This document shows, piece by piece, positions 19,736 to 21,613 of a stretch of DNA of 21,613 nt. The translations under genes and the position numbers were made by a program. The notes under the pieces are model-generated. The model saw only the letters and a list, made by a program, of their open reading frames with translations, made no database searches and had not been told where the DNA came from. The stretch covers positions 11,504 to 33,116 of the forward strand of contig DIUS01000124.1 of the NCBI GenBank assembly GCA_002423075.1. The letters are read 5' to 3'. Origin of the DNA: Microbacteriaceae bacterium UBA6152. GTDB taxonomy: Bacteria; Actinomycetota; Actinomycetes; Actinomycetales; Microbacteriaceae. Every line of letters begins with the position of its first letter. The stretch's first letter is position 1.

Positions 19736-20739
19736 TCGCGCGGCACGCGCACGACGAGCGACGCGGGTGCCACGCGCACGGCGATCGCCGTGACCTGACC
19801 CATCTCTTCGCCGTCGATCTCGAACTCCTCCGGGCGGTCGAAGGCGAGCGTCATGCGCCTTCCCTGAAAGTAGCGCAGGGCGCGAACGCGCTTGTCGGCC
19901 GCCATGATGCGCCGGCCGACCTTGCTTCGCTGCAGCACCCCGTTCTCCCAGACCACGGCGTAGCTGACGCGCATCCAGCCCCAGAGATTGCGCGGGCGCA
20001 TGGCGACGACGTCGAGCAGACCGTCGTCGATCTGCGCGTCCGGAAGAATCAGCACGCCGCCGGGCAGCGTGCCGCAGTTGCCGATCAGCAGAGTGTGAAC
20101 CGTGGTCGTGCGTTCAGGGCTGCCATCGAGCGTGTAGTGCAGTCGCACGGCGTCGACGTCGCGCGCGATGCGGGCGATCGCTTCGACGTAGGCCAGCCAG
20201 CCGACCCTCTTCTTCAGATCGGGGTTCGTGGCGCTGATCATTTTGGCGTCAAGACCGATGCCGATCATGACGACGAAAGCGTGGGTCTCGGTGGTGCCGT
20301 CTTCACGCGTGATCTCGGCGATGCCGACATCCACTGCTTGGTCGATGCCCCTCACGGCGACGCGCACGGCCTCGGTCAGCCTGCCGATGGGCACCTCGAG
20401 ATTGCGCGCGAGCAGGTTTCCGGTGCCTGCGGGCAGCAGCACCATCGGAATGCCCGACTCCAGCATGCCTTCGGCGACCGCCCGCACCGTGCCGTCGCCT
20501 CCGGCAGCGAGCACTGCGCTGACCCCGGCCTCGATCGCCTCTCGTGCTCGCCCCTGGCCCGGGTCGTCGACCGAGGTCTCGAGCCACATCGAGGGTCGCC
20601 ATCCCCCCTCGGCCTCGGCGTCGGCTACGGCCGACCTGAGGGCAGCCATGTCGACTTTGGTCGGGTTCACGATGACCGCGACGCGGTCACGAGCTGCAGC
20701 GTCGCGGTCGTCTTTCGCCGCCGCAGCAGGGGTGCTCAT
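19732..20739 (-). CDS. Diacylglycerol kinase / lipid kinase family protein (DAGK_cat)
   Basis: This 335-residue soluble lipid kinase of the DgkB/YegS family phosphorylates diacylglycerol or a related lipid with ATP. Seen are VAVIVNPTKVDM (20-31), the nucleotide-binding GGDGTVRAVAEGM (80-92), PAGTGNLLARNL (103-114), VGIAEI with GIGLDAKMI further on, and the C-terminal FEIDGEEMG that contributes to the metal site. The ATG at 20739 is preferred over the longer frame because of a TACTCT box 6 bases upstream and the normal start of the kinase domain. It is divergent from serS and convergent with pheA. The lipid substrate cannot be read from the sequence. Confidence 0.88.
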   Translation of the reverse strand: MSTPAAAAKDDRDAAARDRVAVIVNPTKVDMAALRSAVADAEAEGGWRPSMWLETSVDDPGQGRAREAIEAGVSAVLAAGGDGTVRAVAEGMLESGIPMVLLPAGTGNLLARNLEVPIGRLTEAVRVAVRGIDQAVDVGIAEITREDGTTETHAFVVMIGIGLDAKMISATNPDLKKRVGWLAYVEAIARIARDVDAVRLHYTLDGSPERTTTVHTLLIGNCGTLPGGVLILPDAQIDDGLLDVVAMRPRNLWGWMRVSYAVVWENGVLQRSKVGRRIMAADKRVRALRYFQGRRMTLAFDRPEEFEIDGEEMGQVTAIAVRVAPASLVVRVPRD

Positions 20740-20745
20740 GCGGTC

Positions 20746-20751
20746 AGAGTA
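20746..20751 (-). promoter_or_regulatory. -10 box TACTCT, leaderless-type promoter of the lipid kinase gene
   Basis: On the minus strand, TACTCT ends 6 bases before the ATG at 20739. Confidence 0.45.
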
Positions 20752-20798
20752 GAGCATCGCGCCCAGAGAGCAGGGGGCGTGCGTCAACCCGCGCGTGC

Positions 20799-20804
20799 CA
20801 GACT
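20799..20804 (+). promoter_or_regulatory. Possible leaderless -10 (CAGACT) of serS
   Basis: The hexamer is one base from TANNNT and ends 6 bases before the GTG at 20811, which has no Shine-Dalgarno. Confidence 0.35.
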
Positions 20805-20810
20805 AGAGCC

Positions 20811-21613
20811 GTGATCGACCCCCAGCTGCTGCGTGATAACCCCGACCTCGTCCGACGTTCTCAGCAGGCACGGCAGGCGAGCGTCGACCTGGTCGACGAC
20901 GCGATTACCGCCGATTCCGAGCGACGTGCAGCGATCGCGGCATTCGAGGCCCTGCGGGCCGAGCAGAACGCGTTCGGCAAGACCGTGGCAGCGGCGCCGA
21001 AAGACGAGAAGGCCGCTCTCGTCGCCCAGGCCCAGCAGCTCGCCGCCGGCGTCAAGACCGCGCAGGCTGCCGCCGCCGAGGCGGAGGCTCGATTCGAGCA
21101 GGTCGCGGGGAGCATCCAGAACGTCATCATCGACGGTGTGCCCGCTGGCGGCGAAGACGACTTCGTCACCCTGCGCGAGGTCGGCGAGAAGCCGGTGTTC
21201 GACTTCACGCCGCGCGACCACGTCGAGCTCGGCGAATTGCTCAAGGCCATCGATATCTCGCGAGGAGTGAAGGTCTCGGGCTCTCGCTTCTACTTCTTGA
21301 CGGGCATCGGCGCGCGCCTCGAGCTCGCGCTCATGAACTACGCTCTCGACACCGCTCTCGACGCCGGGTTCACCCCCCTCATCACCCCGACTCTCGTGAA
21401 GCCTGAGATCATGCGCGGCACGGGCTTTCTCGGCGCGCACGCCGACGAGATCTACTACCTCTCTGACGACGAGCTCTACCTGACCGGCACGAGCGAGGTG
21501 GCACTCGCGGGCTACCACGCCGACGAGATCATCGACGTCTCGGCGGGCCCTCTGCGCTACGCCGGGTGGTCGACCTGCTACCGGCGTGAGGCCGGCAGCT
21601 ACGGCAAAGACAC
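20811..21613 (+). CDS. serS: Seryl-tRNA synthetase, N-terminal two thirds (3' end outside window)
   Basis: About 267 codons are present. The enzyme charges tRNA-Ser with serine. The start IDPQLLRDNPDLVRRSQQAR is the characteristic SerRS N-terminus, followed by the alanine- and glutamine-rich antiparallel coiled-coil arm (about residues 27-105) that grips the tRNA. The class II core then begins with FDFTPRDHVELGELL, SRGVKVSGSRFYFLTG, TPLITPTLVKPEIMRGTGFL, YLTGTSEVALAGYH and motif 2 CYRREAGSYGKD at the window edge. Motif 3 is beyond the window. The GTG start is fixed by the conserved N-terminus. It is divergent from the lipid kinase gene. Confidence 0.95.
   Translation, partial: MIDPQLLRDNPDLVRRSQQARQASVDLVDDAITADSERRAAIAAFEALRAEQNAFGKTVAAAPKDEKAALVAQAQQLAAGVKTAQAAAAEAEARFEQVAGSIQNVIIDGVPAGGEDDFVTLREVGEKPVFDFTPRDHVELGELLKAIDISRGVKVSGSRFYFLTGIGARLELALMNYALDTALDAGFTPLITPTLVKPEIMRGTGFLGAHADEIYYLSDDELYLTGTSEVALAGYHADEIIDVSAGPLRYAGWSTCYRREAGSYGKD

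Noticed and set aside
775..21117. Recurring hexamer GGATGC/GCATCC as a possible over-represented architectural motif
   Set aside because: By eye I counted about 23 copies on both strands, not far above a rough composition-based expectation of about 15; many are simple Asp-Ala or Ala-Ser codon pairs.

Overview
The window is high-GC, densely packed bacterial DNA. It uses GTG and TTG starts and has many 4-base ATGA/GTGA gene overlaps and frequent leaderless promoters (a TANNNT -10 box 6-7 bases before the start codon). With an actinobacterial LplA-type ligase, HmuU/HmuV transporter, Ceb-type sugar operon and pgm, pheA and serS genes, this points to Actinomycetota, most likely a Microbacteriaceae member. 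That taxonomic call is inference from style and gene families, not from a database match.

Layout. (1) 1-2666, plus strand: the C-terminal end of a lipoate-protein ligase overlapping a heme-type ABC permease and its ATPase (hmuU, hmuV), then a long imperfect palindrome and a small membrane protein. (2) 2704-3252, minus: a mini-GNAT acetyltransferase and a DUF1232 protein. (3) 3269-9054, minus: a beta-glucoside/cellobiose operon read as lipoprotein binding protein, two permeases, GH1 beta-glucosidase and LacI-family repressor. It is driven from a good sigma-70-type promoter followed by two identical 14-bp palindromic operators. No transport ATPase is present, as expected where a shared MsiK-type ATPase is used. 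(4) 9285-10548, plus: a VanY-like D,D-carboxypeptidase lipoprotein and an SRPBCC protein.

(5) 10597-15931: a nucleoside salvage cluster. A GntR/UTRA regulator (plus strand) faces an MFS transporter, a BMP-family nucleoside-binding lipoprotein, an adenosine deaminase and a uridine phosphorylase (all minus). A 13-bp motif, GANGTTATACNTC, occurs before the regulator, before the BMP gene and before the phosphorylase-deaminase pair. In the last two it overlaps a recognisable -10 box. I read this as the operator of the local GntR protein, so the cluster looks like an autoregulated nucleoside regulon. A perfect 9 x 8-bp tandem repeat lies in the leader of the MFS gene, just after a strong terminator hairpin.

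(6) 15932-21613: housekeeping genes. These are a MalY/PatB-type aminotransferase coupled to phosphoglucomutase (minus), prephenate dehydratase (plus), a diacylglycerol-kinase-type lipid kinase (minus, convergent with pheA, the two stop codons interlocking in CTAG) and the first two thirds of seryl-tRNA synthetase (plus, cut by the window end).

No rRNA, tRNA, CRISPR array, insertion sequence, integrase or phage gene was seen, and no gene-free stretch exceeds 300 bases. The longest, about 230 bases at 9055-9284, holds the operon promoter and operators. I did not find a clearly unprecedented multi-gene system. The best candidates for something undescribed are the GntR operator family, the octamer repeat, the leaderless upstream mini-ORF of the LacI gene, and the 63-bp palindrome.
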